Source of the DNA: Akkermansiaceae bacterium
GTDB taxonomy: Bacteria; Verrucomicrobiota; Verrucomicrobiia; Verrucomicrobiales; Akkermansiaceae
Assembly (NCBI GenBank): GCA_030725745.1
Contig: JANRFH010000051.1
Location: forward strand, 1 to 59,887
Reading direction: 5' to 3'
Length of the DNA: 59,887 nucleotides
Of this stretch, positions 53,073 through 59,887 are shown piece after piece (position 1 is the first letter of the stretch; every line of letters starts with the position of its first letter). The notes under the pieces were generated by a model. It saw only the letters and a list, made by a program, of their open reading frames with translations. It made no database searches and had not been told where the DNA came from. Position numbers and translations under genes: made by a program.

Positions 53073-53351
53073 ATGGCCAAGCAAGCAATCGGCATCATCG
53101 AAACCAAAGGTTTCATCGCCCTCATCGAAGCCTCAGACGCAGCACTTAAAGCAGCTGATATCACCATGACTGGCTGGGACAAAATCGGCTCCGGTCTTGT
53201 CACCGGATTCTTCACAGGCGATGTCGCCGCGGTGAAAGCCGGTCTGGACGCAGCAGCTGAAGCGGCTTCGAGAATCGGCACCGTCACTTCCGTTCAAGTT
53301 ATCCCTCGCCCGCACGACGATCTGTCGAAGCTCGGCACTTGGATCGCTTAA
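53073..53351 (+). CDS. BMC-H shell protein 2
   Basis: 92 residues, single BMC domain (IGIIETKGFIALIEASDAALKAADI, FFTGDVAAVKAGLDAAAEAA, VIPRPHDDL). The pore loop KIGSGLVT is the canonical form known from PduA-type shell proteins. It sits 36 bp after BMC-H 1. Confidence 0.96.
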   Translation: MAKQAIGIIETKGFIALIEASDAALKAADITMTGWDKIGSGLVTGFFTGDVAAVKAGLDAAAEAASRIGTVTSVQVIPRPHDDLSKLGTWIA

Positions 53352-53379
53352 TTTGATTTCTCAAAACTGAGTTCCGCAG

Positions 53380-54555
53380 ATGCTCGTACTCGTCGCCAAC
53401 CTAGGCTCAACCTCATTTAAATACCGCCTCTTCCGCCTGGATGAGAACGGTGGGGATGTTGTGGCCACGGGTGGTTATGAGCGGGTGACCGATCATGCAT
53501 CAGTCATCGAAGACGCATTAGCGGTTTTACAGAAGGATGGAGTCATCGCTAGTCCCGATGAGATCGAAGCCGTTGGATTCAAGACCGTGCTCGGTAAGGA
53601 TCTCAGCGGCTGCGTTATCGCTGATCAAAAAGTGATCGACGCGCTGGACGGATTTACCGCCGTCGCGCCCGCTCACAATCCTCCTTATGCTGCAGGAATT
53701 CGACAGTTTGAAAAGGCGCTGCCCAAGGCACGTCTTGTCGCGCTGTTTGAAACTGCATTCTACCAGTGGACTACACCGGACTACTACAATTATGCCATAC
53801 CGAAAGCATGGCGTGACATCGGCATCCGGCGCTATGGCTTCCACGGTGCCAGCCACAAATTCATCGCCGAGCGCTCCGCAGAACTCTGCGATCGCCAGGA
53901 CATCGCAGAAATCGCGCGCCGCCTCTATCTGGACGGCCCCCAATCCGTTTCGGGCAAGCCATTCCGCGTGATTTCCTGCCACCTCGGCGGATCAAGCTCG
54001 GTCACCGGTATCCGCAACGGTGTCGCCATCGGTTCCAGCATGGGCTTCTCGCCGCAAAGCGGCCTCCCTCAAAACAACAGAGTCGGAGATCTCGATTCCG
54101 GTGCCATTCCCTATGCCATGCGCACCCTCGGCATTTCACTTGATGAAGCGGAGCGCCAGCTCACCAAGGAATCCGGCCTGCTCGGTCTATCCGGTGTTTC
54201 TAACGACTCCCGCGACATCGAAAAAGCCGCTGCCGAAGGAAATGCCGATGCCCAACTCGCCATTGATGTGAGTGTCCACGCCATCCGCCATTGGATCGGC
54301 GCATTTCTCCTCGATCTCGGCGGTCTTGATGCCCTCGTCTTCACCGCCGGCATAGGCGAAAACGGCAAGGCAACCCGCGCTGCCGTTTGCGAAGCACTCG
54401 AATCATTCGGCATTCATCTTGATCCCGCCAAAAACGCTGCCTGCCGCGCCACCGAGGCCATCATCAGCAGCGATGACTCACCCGTCAAAGTCATCGTCAT
54501 TCCTGCAAACGAAGAGCTCGTGCTCGCTCGCGAAGTCTATCGCAAACTTTCCTGA
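53380..54555 (+). CDS. Acetate/acyl kinase of the microcompartment, divergent
   Basis: 391 residues, ASKHA fold of acetate kinase. It should transfer phosphate from acyl-phosphate to ADP. Clear landmarks are LVANLGSTSFKYRLFRL, GFHGASHKFIAE, CHLGGSSSVTGIRNG, MGFSPQSG and TAGIGENG. Several canonical positions differ: the usual HRVVHGG segment reads FKTVLGK, FDTAFHQ reads FETAFYQ (the catalytic Asp is Glu), and GTRTGD reads NNRVGD (Arg kept). This fits a separate family branch serving the BMC, perhaps acting on lactyl- or propionyl-phosphate. No other substrate-level phosphorylation gene is in the window. Confidence 0.88.
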   Translation: MLVLVANLGSTSFKYRLFRLDENGGDVVATGGYERVTDHASVIEDALAVLQKDGVIASPDEIEAVGFKTVLGKDLSGCVIADQKVIDALDGFTAVAPAHNPPYAAGIRQFEKALPKARLVALFETAFYQWTTPDYYNYAIPKAWRDIGIRRYGFHGASHKFIAERSAELCDRQDIAEIARRLYLDGPQSVSGKPFRVISCHLGGSSSVTGIRNGVAIGSSMGFSPQSGLPQNNRVGDLDSGAIPYAMRTLGISLDEAERQLTKESGLLGLSGVSNDSRDIEKAAAEGNADAQLAIDVSVHAIRHWIGAFLLDLGGLDALVFTAGIGENGKATRAAVCEALESFGIHLDPAKNAACRATEAIISSDDSPVKVIVIPANEELVLAREVYRKLS

Positions 54556-54598
54556 TTCTCTCTCATAACTTAACACTCACACCAAAAAATATACTACC

Positions 54599-54907
54599 AT
54601 GGCTAAACAAGCAGTTGGACTCCTAGAAACCCGTGGCCTCGCATGTCTCGTCGTTGGCGTTGACGCGATGCTCAAATCAGCAAACGTCGAGCTCGTCGGC
54701 CCGATGAAGCAAGTCGGCAGCGCTCTTTGCAACGCAGTCGTCAGCGGAGACGTCGCCGCCGTTAAAGCAGCTCTCGATGCAGGTGCCGCAGCGGCAGCTC
54801 AGTCGGGTGAAGTCGTTAGCGCACACGTTATCGCCCGCCCGGACGATGCGATTGATGGCGTGATTACCAAATCCGCATCCGCTCCAGCGCGCGCTGCACG
54901 CAAGTAA
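54599..54907 (+). CDS. BMC-H shell protein 3
   Basis: 102 residues, single BMC domain (VGLLETRGLACLVVGVDAMLKSANV, VVSGDVAAVKAALDAGAAAAA, SAHVIARPDD) plus a basic Ala-rich C-terminal tail (SASAPARAARK). The pore loop reads KQVGSALCN, with Ala and a nearby Cys in place of the usual GSG. Lies after the acetate kinase gene. Confidence 0.95.
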   Translation: MAKQAVGLLETRGLACLVVGVDAMLKSANVELVGPMKQVGSALCNAVVSGDVAAVKAALDAGAAAAAQSGEVVSAHVIARPDDAIDGVITKSASAPARAARK

Positions 54908-54913
54908 TTTAAA

Positions 54914-54951
54914 TGCTGTATCCGTGGTTCTAACGAGCCACGGATGTAGCA
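54914..54951 (+). other. Intercistronic hairpin A with UAAC loop
   Basis: TGCTGTATCCGTGGTTC (54914-54930) pairs with 54935-54951 over 17 bp, including G-U pairs, around the loop TAAC. No T-run follows. It lies between BMC-H 3 and the first BMC-P gene, so it could lower downstream expression or protect the upstream mRNA. Confidence 0.65.
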
Positions 54952-54966
54952 TCTACCCAAACCAGG

Positions 54967-55275
54967 ATGTTCCTAGCAGAAGTCATAGGTCAGGTTGTTG
55001 CGACCAAGAAAGACGAGCTCATGGTGGGAAGGAAACTTCTCCTGCTCCGTCCACAGCTGGTTGATGACAAGGATGCTTCCAAGTTCAAGAACGGCCAGAA
55101 CACCATCGTCGCTATTGATACGGTAGGCGCTGGTGAGGGTGAGCTTGTTCTCTTCTGTCAGGGAAGTTCAGCACGCGCCGCGCAAGGGTTGAAACAAATC
55201 CCTGTCGATGCCGCCATCGTCGCGATCATCGATCGTGTCGAGGTTCTCGGTAAGACGATTTACAAAGGCGGTTGA
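54967..55275 (+). CDS. BMC-P (EutN/CcmL) shell vertex protein 1
   Basis: 102 residues of the EutN/CcmL family (FLAEVIGQVVATKKDELMVGRKLLLL, VAIDTVGAGEGELVLFCQGSSAR, PVDAAIVAIID). Pentamers cap the shell vertices and are needed in few copies. The gene is flanked by two similar hairpins (54914-54951, 55286-55316). Confidence 0.95.
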   Translation: MFLAEVIGQVVATKKDELMVGRKLLLLRPQLVDDKDASKFKNGQNTIVAIDTVGAGEGELVLFCQGSSARAAQGLKQIPVDAAIVAIIDRVEVLGKTIYKGG

Positions 55276-55285
55276 TCCGTCACGT

Positions 55286-55316
55286 GCTGGATTGATTTCT
55301 AACGAGATCACCCAGC
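55286..55316 (+). other. Intercistronic hairpin B with UAAC loop
   Basis: GCTGGATTGATTTC pairs with GAGATCACCCAGC around TAAC, with one small internal loop and one G-U pair. It sits between BMC-P 1 and the aldehyde dehydrogenase gene and resembles hairpin A in loop and closing pairs (TTC-TAAC-GAG). Confidence 0.5.
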
Positions 55317-55340
55317 GCTCCATAATTCTCCATTTTCTCC

Positions 55341-56831
55341 ATGAAAACTCTCGATCCAGAAACTCTACGCTCCGTCGTGGAATCCGTCGTAGCCAAACTC
55401 TCGGCTCCCGGAGCCAGTGCGGCTCCTGCTCCAACACCAGCACCAGCGGCGAAAGCCTCTGACTGCGGATGCGGATGCACTGGGAAATCCTCTTCCGGAC
55501 AACGCGGCATCTTTACCTGCGTTGACAAGGCTGCGAACGCTGCCACTGACGCTCATCTGCAACTCAAGAAACTGGGTGTGGCTGGTCGCGCAAAGGTGAT
55601 CGACATCGTCAAGACGATGGCAGTCTCGAATGCGGAAGCATGGGGCAAATTCGAGATGAATGAAACCAAGATCGGACGTCTCGACCACAAGATCGGCAAA
55701 CTCCAGATCACTAAGAACGTTCCTGGCACAGAGTGGCTTCGCCCCGATGCGATGAGCGGAGACGGTGGCATCACTCTTGAGGAATACGCGCCATTCGGCG
55801 TGATTGGTGCGATCCTTCCCGTCACCCACTCGGTTCCTACTCTTACCGGCAACGTGATCAACATGGTCGCCGCCGGAAACTCCGTTGTCTTCAATCCGCA
55901 CCCAGGTGGTGCCAAGAGCGCGGCACTCGCTGTGCGCTCTTTCAATGATGCGATTTTCCGCGAGATTGGTATCGATAACATTATCACCACCATCGAGGAA
56001 CCGAGCATCGAATCGTTTAATCTTCTTTGCAAAAATCCTCTGGTCAACCTGCTCGCCATCACTGGTGGCCCAGCAGTTGTGAATGCCGCGATGAAATCCG
56101 GTAAGCGTGCCATCTGTGCAGGCCCAGGTAACCCGGTCGTCGTCGTCGATGAAACCGCGGATCTTGCGAAAGCTGCCCGCAGCGTTGTTGAAGGTGGTGC
56201 TTTCGATAACAACCTCCTCTGCATTGGCGAGAAAGTCGTATTCGTCGTAGCTTCAGTTTTCAACCGCTTCTGCGAAGAACTCACCAAAGCCGGTGGAGCT
56301 CGCCTTAACTCGCAGCAACTCGAGCGCCTTACCGATGCTGCCTTCAATATCACACCTGGCGAGGGTGGTGGATGCTCTCACGCTTCAGTCAACCGCGCTC
56401 TCGTTGGAGCGGATCCTGATGTGCTAGCACAACACGCAGGTGCTACTATCCCTTCCGGCACTCAGTTACTTTTCGCCGAAACAGATGCAGATCATCTCTT
56501 CGTTCAAGAAGAACAAATGATGCCGATGATGCCCATCGTCTCGATGCCGGACTTCGAAACGGCGGTCCGCGAGGCCAAACGTGCCGAGCACAACTACCGC
56601 CACTCCGCAATCATCCACACCAAGGACGTAGATCACATGACCTACATGGCCAAGGAAATGGACACCACCATCTTCGTGAAAAACGGCGCATCTGTCGCGG
56701 GTCTCGGCCTTGGCGGAGAAGGTTACCTTTCCTACTCCATCGCCACCACAACAGGTGAGGGAATCACCACGCCGAAAACCTTCACCCGCATCCGCCGCTG
56801 CGTGCTTGTGGAAAACCTACGCATCATCTAA
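55341..56831 (+). CDS. CoA-acylating aldehyde dehydrogenase of the microcompartment
   Basis: 496 residues, PduP/EutE-like. It oxidises an aldehyde (lactaldehyde or propionaldehyde expected) to acyl-CoA with NAD+. The catalytic Cys is in DNNLLCIGEK; EYAPFGVIGAILPVTHSVPTL and ICAGPGNPVVVVD are typical. The N-terminus LDPETLRSVVESVVAKL is an amphipathic helix like known encapsulation peptides. An Ala/Pro linker then contains DCGCGCTG, a CxCxC motif I do not expect in this family. It follows hairpin B. Confidence 0.92.
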   Translation: MKTLDPETLRSVVESVVAKLSAPGASAAPAPTPAPAAKASDCGCGCTGKSSSGQRGIFTCVDKAANAATDAHLQLKKLGVAGRAKVIDIVKTMAVSNAEAWGKFEMNETKIGRLDHKIGKLQITKNVPGTEWLRPDAMSGDGGITLEEYAPFGVIGAILPVTHSVPTLTGNVINMVAAGNSVVFNPHPGGAKSAALAVRSFNDAIFREIGIDNIITTIEEPSIESFNLLCKNPLVNLLAITGGPAVVNAAMKSGKRAICAGPGNPVVVVDETADLAKAARSVVEGGAFDNNLLCIGEKVVFVVASVFNRFCEELTKAGGARLNSQQLERLTDAAFNITPGEGGGCSHASVNRALVGADPDVLAQHAGATIPSGTQLLFAETDADHLFVQEEQMMPMMPIVSMPDFETAVREAKRAEHNYRHSAIIHTKDVDHMTYMAKEMDTTIFVKNGASVAGLGLGGEGYLSYSIATTTGEGITTPKTFTRIRRCVLVENLRII

Positions 56832-56835
56832 TTTC

Positions 56836-57111
56836 ATGCTCCTCGCTCAAGTCGTCGGCCACGCGGTCAGCAGTCATTGCCACCCTTCACTCAAGGGTTA
56901 CAAAATGATGCTGTGTCAGGCATACGATCCAGAGTTAGGACTAACCGGTGCGCCTATGGTCGCAATCGATCTTTTTGGCGCAGGGCTCCATTCCAAAGTG
57001 ATGGTATCCACCGATGGACTCGGCGCACGCCATATTGTCCATGATGACAATTCACCTATCAGAAACTTCATTCAAGGAGTTGTAGATGAACCAACCCAAG
57101 CCATTGCCTAA
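56836..57111 (+). CDS. BMC-P (EutN/CcmL) shell vertex protein 2
   Basis: 91 residues from the ATG at 56836, four bases after the dehydrogenase stop. EutN/CcmL wording: LLAQVVGHAVSSHCHPSLKGYKMMLCQ, VAIDLFGAG, NFIQGVVDEP. Longer open frame upstream overlaps the dehydrogenase gene and is not used. Confidence 0.9.
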   Translation: MLLAQVVGHAVSSHCHPSLKGYKMMLCQAYDPELGLTGAPMVAIDLFGAGLHSKVMVSTDGLGARHIVHDDNSPIRNFIQGVVDEPTQAIA

Positions 57112-57117
57112 CCAGAA

Positions 57118-57423
57118 ATGCGCGTAGCCCAAGTCATAGGTCGAGTGACCCTAAGTGTCCAAGATCCCTCCTTCAAGGGCGGGCGTTGGCTGATGCTAAG
57201 TCCGCTTGATTCAGGGCAATTCAATGATGCCTGCAACAAGGCTCCCGCTGTCTCTTCGCAATCGAGCCTAATCACCTATGATAATTTGGGCGCCGGAGAT
57301 GGCGATATCGTCGGCTTCGTTGAGGGTGCCGAAGCAACTGCTCCCTTTGATTTTCCAATTCCCATCGATGCAATCACCGTCGCGATTTTCGATTCACTTT
57401 CTTATCAACCACCACTTTCCTAG
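57118..57423 (+). CDS. BMC-P (EutN/CcmL) shell vertex protein 3
   Basis: 101 residues (RVAQVIGRVTLSVQDPSFKGGRWLML, LITYDNLGAGDGDIVGFVEGAEAT, PIPIDAITVAIFDSL). Six bases after BMC-P 2. Three BMC-P genes is the usual number for this BMC type. Confidence 0.92.
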   Translation: MRVAQVIGRVTLSVQDPSFKGGRWLMLSPLDSGQFNDACNKAPAVSSQSSLITYDNLGAGDGDIVGFVEGAEATAPFDFPIPIDAITVAIFDSLSYQPPLS

Positions 57424-57441
57424 TATTAACCGCTGAAACAC

Positions 57442-58560
57442 ATGAGCAAAAAACTATTTACCGGAGCCGATGTCGAAGCCCTTTTCAAGGCAGGCAAAAC
57501 CGCAGCAGACATCCCCAAGGACGCGATCCTTACACCATCTGCGCGCGACATCATCCGTGATGCGGCACCGCGTTCTTCCGGCGTGGCCAGTTCTGCGGGT
57601 TCTAAAGATAACCGTTTCCCACCACTTCCTCCCGGCGTGCCTACCGTTCCTCCAGTGCCTGTTGTTCCTTCTTTTGAATACAGCTGGGTTCCCGGTGGCG
57701 ATGCGATCACACCTGAAGACATCCAACGCTTCTTCTACAGCCCCGCAATTGTTGAAATCAAAAGGCAGATGGTTCACGTGGGCCACAAAATGTGGGGACG
57801 CAACATGGTTGATGGCAACGGCGGTAACATCACTGTTCGAGTTGGTGATAATCTCGTTCTCTGCACACCGACACTACGCTCCAAAGGTGAACTTCAGGTA
57901 GATGACATTGCTCTCGTCGACCTGGAAGGAACTCAAAAGGCAGGTTGGCGTAAGCGTACGTCCGAGGTGAACACCCACATCGCTATCATGAAGCAGCAGC
58001 CGCTTGCCAAATGCTGTATCCACGGGCACCCACCATATTCCACCGCATTCGCCGTAGCAGGTATAGAGCCTCCTACTTGCCTTTGCTCTGAGGCGGAAAT
58101 TTTCACCGGCCCTATCAAGCTCATTCCTTACCAGACTCCTGGTAGCGTAGAAAACGCGGAGGCCGTCGGCGCAGTAGCCAAGGACAACCCAGCCGTGCTA
58201 CTTGAAAACCACGGTGTCATGACATGGGGAACGGATGCCGAGGATGCCTACTGGAAACTCGAAAACATGGAAACTGCCTGCCAGACGATCTGGGTGGCTA
58301 GCCAGCTCAACGGTGGCAAGCTTCACGCGATTCCTTTCGAAAAAATGCAGGACATCTTCAAGATTCGCCGCCAACTCGGCATGGTGGATCCACGCGAAGA
58401 ATGGACCGAATGCAAACTCTGCGACAACAGCGAGTTCATTCCGGGCGCTGTCTGTCAGGTTCCTGACTCTTCTACGCCATCCTCCAGTGCCAAACTGGAT
58501 CCGGATGCGGAGAAGCTCGTTCAGATGCTCACTGATCAGATCCTAGCCGCGACTAAGTAA
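57442..58560 (+). CDS. Class II aldolase (fuculose/rhamnulose-phosphate type) of the microcompartment
   Basis: 372 residues. The aldolase core shows GNGGNITVRVGDNLVLCTP, HGHPPYSTAFA (zinc His) and LENHGVMTWG. It would cleave fuculose- or rhamnulose-1-phosphate to lactaldehyde and dihydroxyacetone phosphate. An extra N-terminal segment (TGADVEALFKAGKTAADIPKDAILTPSARD) resembles a small domain seen in several BMC-associated proteins, followed by a Pro-rich linker. The C-terminus LDPDAEKLVQMLTDQILAATK is a likely encapsulation helix. Confidence 0.9.
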   Translation: MSKKLFTGADVEALFKAGKTAADIPKDAILTPSARDIIRDAAPRSSGVASSAGSKDNRFPPLPPGVPTVPPVPVVPSFEYSWVPGGDAITPEDIQRFFYSPAIVEIKRQMVHVGHKMWGRNMVDGNGGNITVRVGDNLVLCTPTLRSKGELQVDDIALVDLEGTQKAGWRKRTSEVNTHIAIMKQQPLAKCCIHGHPPYSTAFAVAGIEPPTCLCSEAEIFTGPIKLIPYQTPGSVENAEAVGAVAKDNPAVLLENHGVMTWGTDAEDAYWKLENMETACQTIWVASQLNGGKLHAIPFEKMQDIFKIRRQLGMVDPREEWTECKLCDNSEFIPGAVCQVPDSSTPSSSAKLDPDAEKLVQMLTDQILAATK

Positions 58561-58595
58561 TCATCTCACACTAGAACCAATACCTTATTTCATTT

Positions 58596-59585
58596 ATGAA
58601 AGCTCCAATCACAGTCTCCATCACCGGTGCCGCCGGGCAGATCGGCTACGCCCTTCTTTTCCGTATCGCATCCGGCTTCGTCTTCGGCCCCGATCAACCG
58701 GTCAACCTCCGCCTGATTGAAATCGAGCCGGGTATGGCCGCACTTCAAGGTGTGATCATGGAACTCGATGACTGCGCCTTTCCGCTTCTCAATGAAATCG
58801 TCGGCACCTCAGATCTAAACGAAGGATTTAAAGGAGCTAACTGGGCGTTACTTGTAGGTTCTGTCCCTCGCAAAGCAGGGATGGAGCGCAACGATTTACT
58901 TGGCATCAATGGCAAGATCTTCACAGGCCAAGGCAAAGCCATTGCCCGCAACGCCGCCAAAGATATCCGCGTGCTCGTCGTCGGAAATCCCTGCAACACC
59001 AATTGCCTGATCGCCATGGCCAATGCCGAGGGCGTTCCTAAGGATCGCTTCTTCGCCATGACCCGCCTTGACGAAAACCGCGCGAAAAGCCAACTCGCCA
59101 AAAAGGCGAGTGTGCACCAGTCCAAGGTCACTAACCTCTGCATCTGGGGAAATCACTCTGCCACGCAGTATCCAGATTTTACGAACACCAAGATCAACGG
59201 ACGCCCCGTCACTGATGTGATTTCCCATGTCGAATGGCTCAAGGGCGAATTCATCAGCACCGTCCAACAACGCGGTGCCGCTATCATCAAGGCGCGCGGT
59301 GCATCTTCCGCAGCGTCGGCCGCTAACGCTGCCCTCGATACTTTGAAAAGCCTCATCACCCCGACTCCCGCCGGTGACTGGCATTCCGTCGCCGTCTGTT
59401 CGGATGGTTCTTACGGCGTTGATAAAGGTCTTATCTTCTCCTTCCCCATTCGTACCATTTCGGATGGCAAATGGGAAATCGTCCAGGGCTTGCCGGTCGA
59501 TGCATTCAGCCAACACAAGATTGATGCCACCATGCAAGAGTTGAACGAAGAGCGAGACGCGGTCAAAGCCTTGCTTCCTAGCTGA
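58596..59585 (+). CDS. Malate dehydrogenase-like NAD-dependent enzyme
   Basis: 329 residues, LDH/MDH superfamily. NAD site [17 protein letters not shown]; substrate Arg in [34 protein letters not shown]; catalytic His in [12 protein letters not shown]. The pattern is that of the cytosolic-type malate dehydrogenase. Genes of this kind occur in BMC loci of this phylum, where they may recycle NAD; the real substrate is unproven. It is the last gene before the operon terminator. Confidence 0.88.
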   Translation: MKAPITVSITGAAGQIGYALLFRIASGFVFGPDQPVNLRLIEIEPGMAALQGVIMELDDCAFPLLNEIVGTSDLNEGFKGANWALLVGSVPRKAGMERNDLLGINGKIFTGQGKAIARNAAKDIRVLVVGNPCNTNCLIAMANAEGVPKDRFFAMTRLDENRAKSQLAKKASVHQSKVTNLCIWGNHSATQYPDFTNTKINGRPVTDVISHVEWLKGEFISTVQQRGAAIIKARGASSAASAANAALDTLKSLITPTPAGDWHSVAVCSDGSYGVDKGLIFSFPIRTISDGKWEIVQGLPVDAFSQHKIDATMQELNEERDAVKALLPS

Positions 59586-59607
59586 TCTGAAATTACATAT
59601 TGATTTC

Positions 59608-59638
59608 AAAGTCCGGGGGGTAAACCTCCGGACTTTTT
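59608..59638 (+). terminator. Rho-independent terminator of the BMC operon
   Basis: AAAGTCCGG (59608-59616) pairs with CCGGACTTT (59628-59636), part of a TTTTT run follows. Starts 23 bp after the last stop codon. Confidence 0.85.
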
Positions 59639-59676
59639 GCATATTTCACGTGCGTCTTACTTGAACGGACAAGATC

Positions 59677-59690
59677 TTCCGCTAGCGGAA
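59677..59690. promoter_or_regulatory. Perfect 14-bp palindrome, possible operator
   Basis: TTCCGCTAGCGGAA reads the same on both strands. It lies between the operon terminator and a possible gene start at 59865. No regulator in the window can be matched to it. Confidence 0.3.
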
Positions 59691-59864
59691 CAAATCCTCA
59701 GTGTGCAACCTTAGGAAAGCGAGTGAGAAACTCATACAGGTGAAAATTGTCCACCGTTACGCCAGCCTTAGGTAGATTTCCAAGAGAGTAAATTTCAGTG
59801 GCATAATGACCTGATTACTTCCCGTCTGCCATCCGCCTCAACAATCTGTTAGATTCGCATTATC

Positions 59865-59887
59865 ATGGCAAAAAAAGAGCCCGGCTC
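59865..59887 (+). CDS. Possible start of a gene cut by the window end
   Basis: ATG followed by codons for AKKEPGS reaching the window edge. Too short to identify. The 225 bp before it (59640-59864) show only the palindrome at 59677-59690. Confidence 0.3.

Overview
The window looks like chromosomal DNA from a member of the Verrucomicrobiota (order Verrucomicrobiales or close). The taxonomic clues are a fucose/rhamnose-type bacterial microcompartment (BMC) locus of the Planctomycetes-Verrucomicrobia kind, two gene pairs typical of that superphylum (DUF1501 with DUF1549/DUF1553, and DUF1552 with a DUF1587/1592-type c-type cytochrome protein), a PEP-CTERM protein, and start codons that mostly lack a Shine-Dalgarno sequence. 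Gene density is high. I see no prophage, insertion sequence or CRISPR array. There are three tRNA genes (Pro-GGG, Ser-GGA, Gln-UUG), one VapC/Phd toxin-antitoxin pair and several families of intergenic repeats.

Layout. 0-4.7 kb: an IscU/NifU-type Fe-S scaffold, an ABCG-like half transporter, and two envelope proteins of unknown role. 4.7-5.04 kb: a gene-free block with two inverted, diverged copies of a structured repeat. 5.0-10.1 kb: a class A penicillin-binding protein whose transpeptidase motifs are lost, a DUF1287 protein lacking its usual Cys, and a membrane-anchored pseudokinase; all three keep a fold while losing expected catalytic residues. 10.1-16.7 kb: housekeeping genes (chlorite-dismutase-like protein, trmL, argC, hrpB), two tRNAs and a lone HlyD-type adaptor. 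16.7-20 kb: DUF1501/DUF1549 pair. 20-27 kb: htpG, mutT, a thioesterase, and a creBC two-component system followed by two related membrane proteins instead of creD. 27-30 kb: two PilT-like ATPases and a small membrane protein, then about 680 bp holding a creB fragment and other repeats. 30.6-36.4 kb: rbfA, infB and nusA with two coupled unknown genes upstream. 36.5-51.7 kb: cysteine desulfurase, HExxH membrane protein, PEP-CTERM protein, aat, a GGCT-like gene, obg, sufE, a UbiA-family prenyltransferase, the DUF1552/DUF1592 pair, murJ, the toxin-antitoxin pair, an EamA transporter and a dGTPase-like gene.

52.0-59.6 kb is a compact BMC operon: pduL, two BMC-H genes, a divergent acetate kinase, a third BMC-H, BMC-P, CoA-acylating aldehyde dehydrogenase, two more BMC-P, class II aldolase and a malate dehydrogenase-like gene, ending at a clear terminator. 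From knowledge of this BMC family, the aldolase would cleave fuculose- or rhamnulose-1-phosphate to lactaldehyde. The dehydrogenase would make lactyl-CoA, PduL lactyl-phosphate and the kinase lactate plus ATP, with the aldehyde held inside a protein shell. The system type is known. What seems less described is a pair of hairpins with the same UAAC loop on either side of the first BMC-P gene, changes at catalytic positions in the acetate kinase, and a CxCxC motif in the linker of the aldehyde dehydrogenase.
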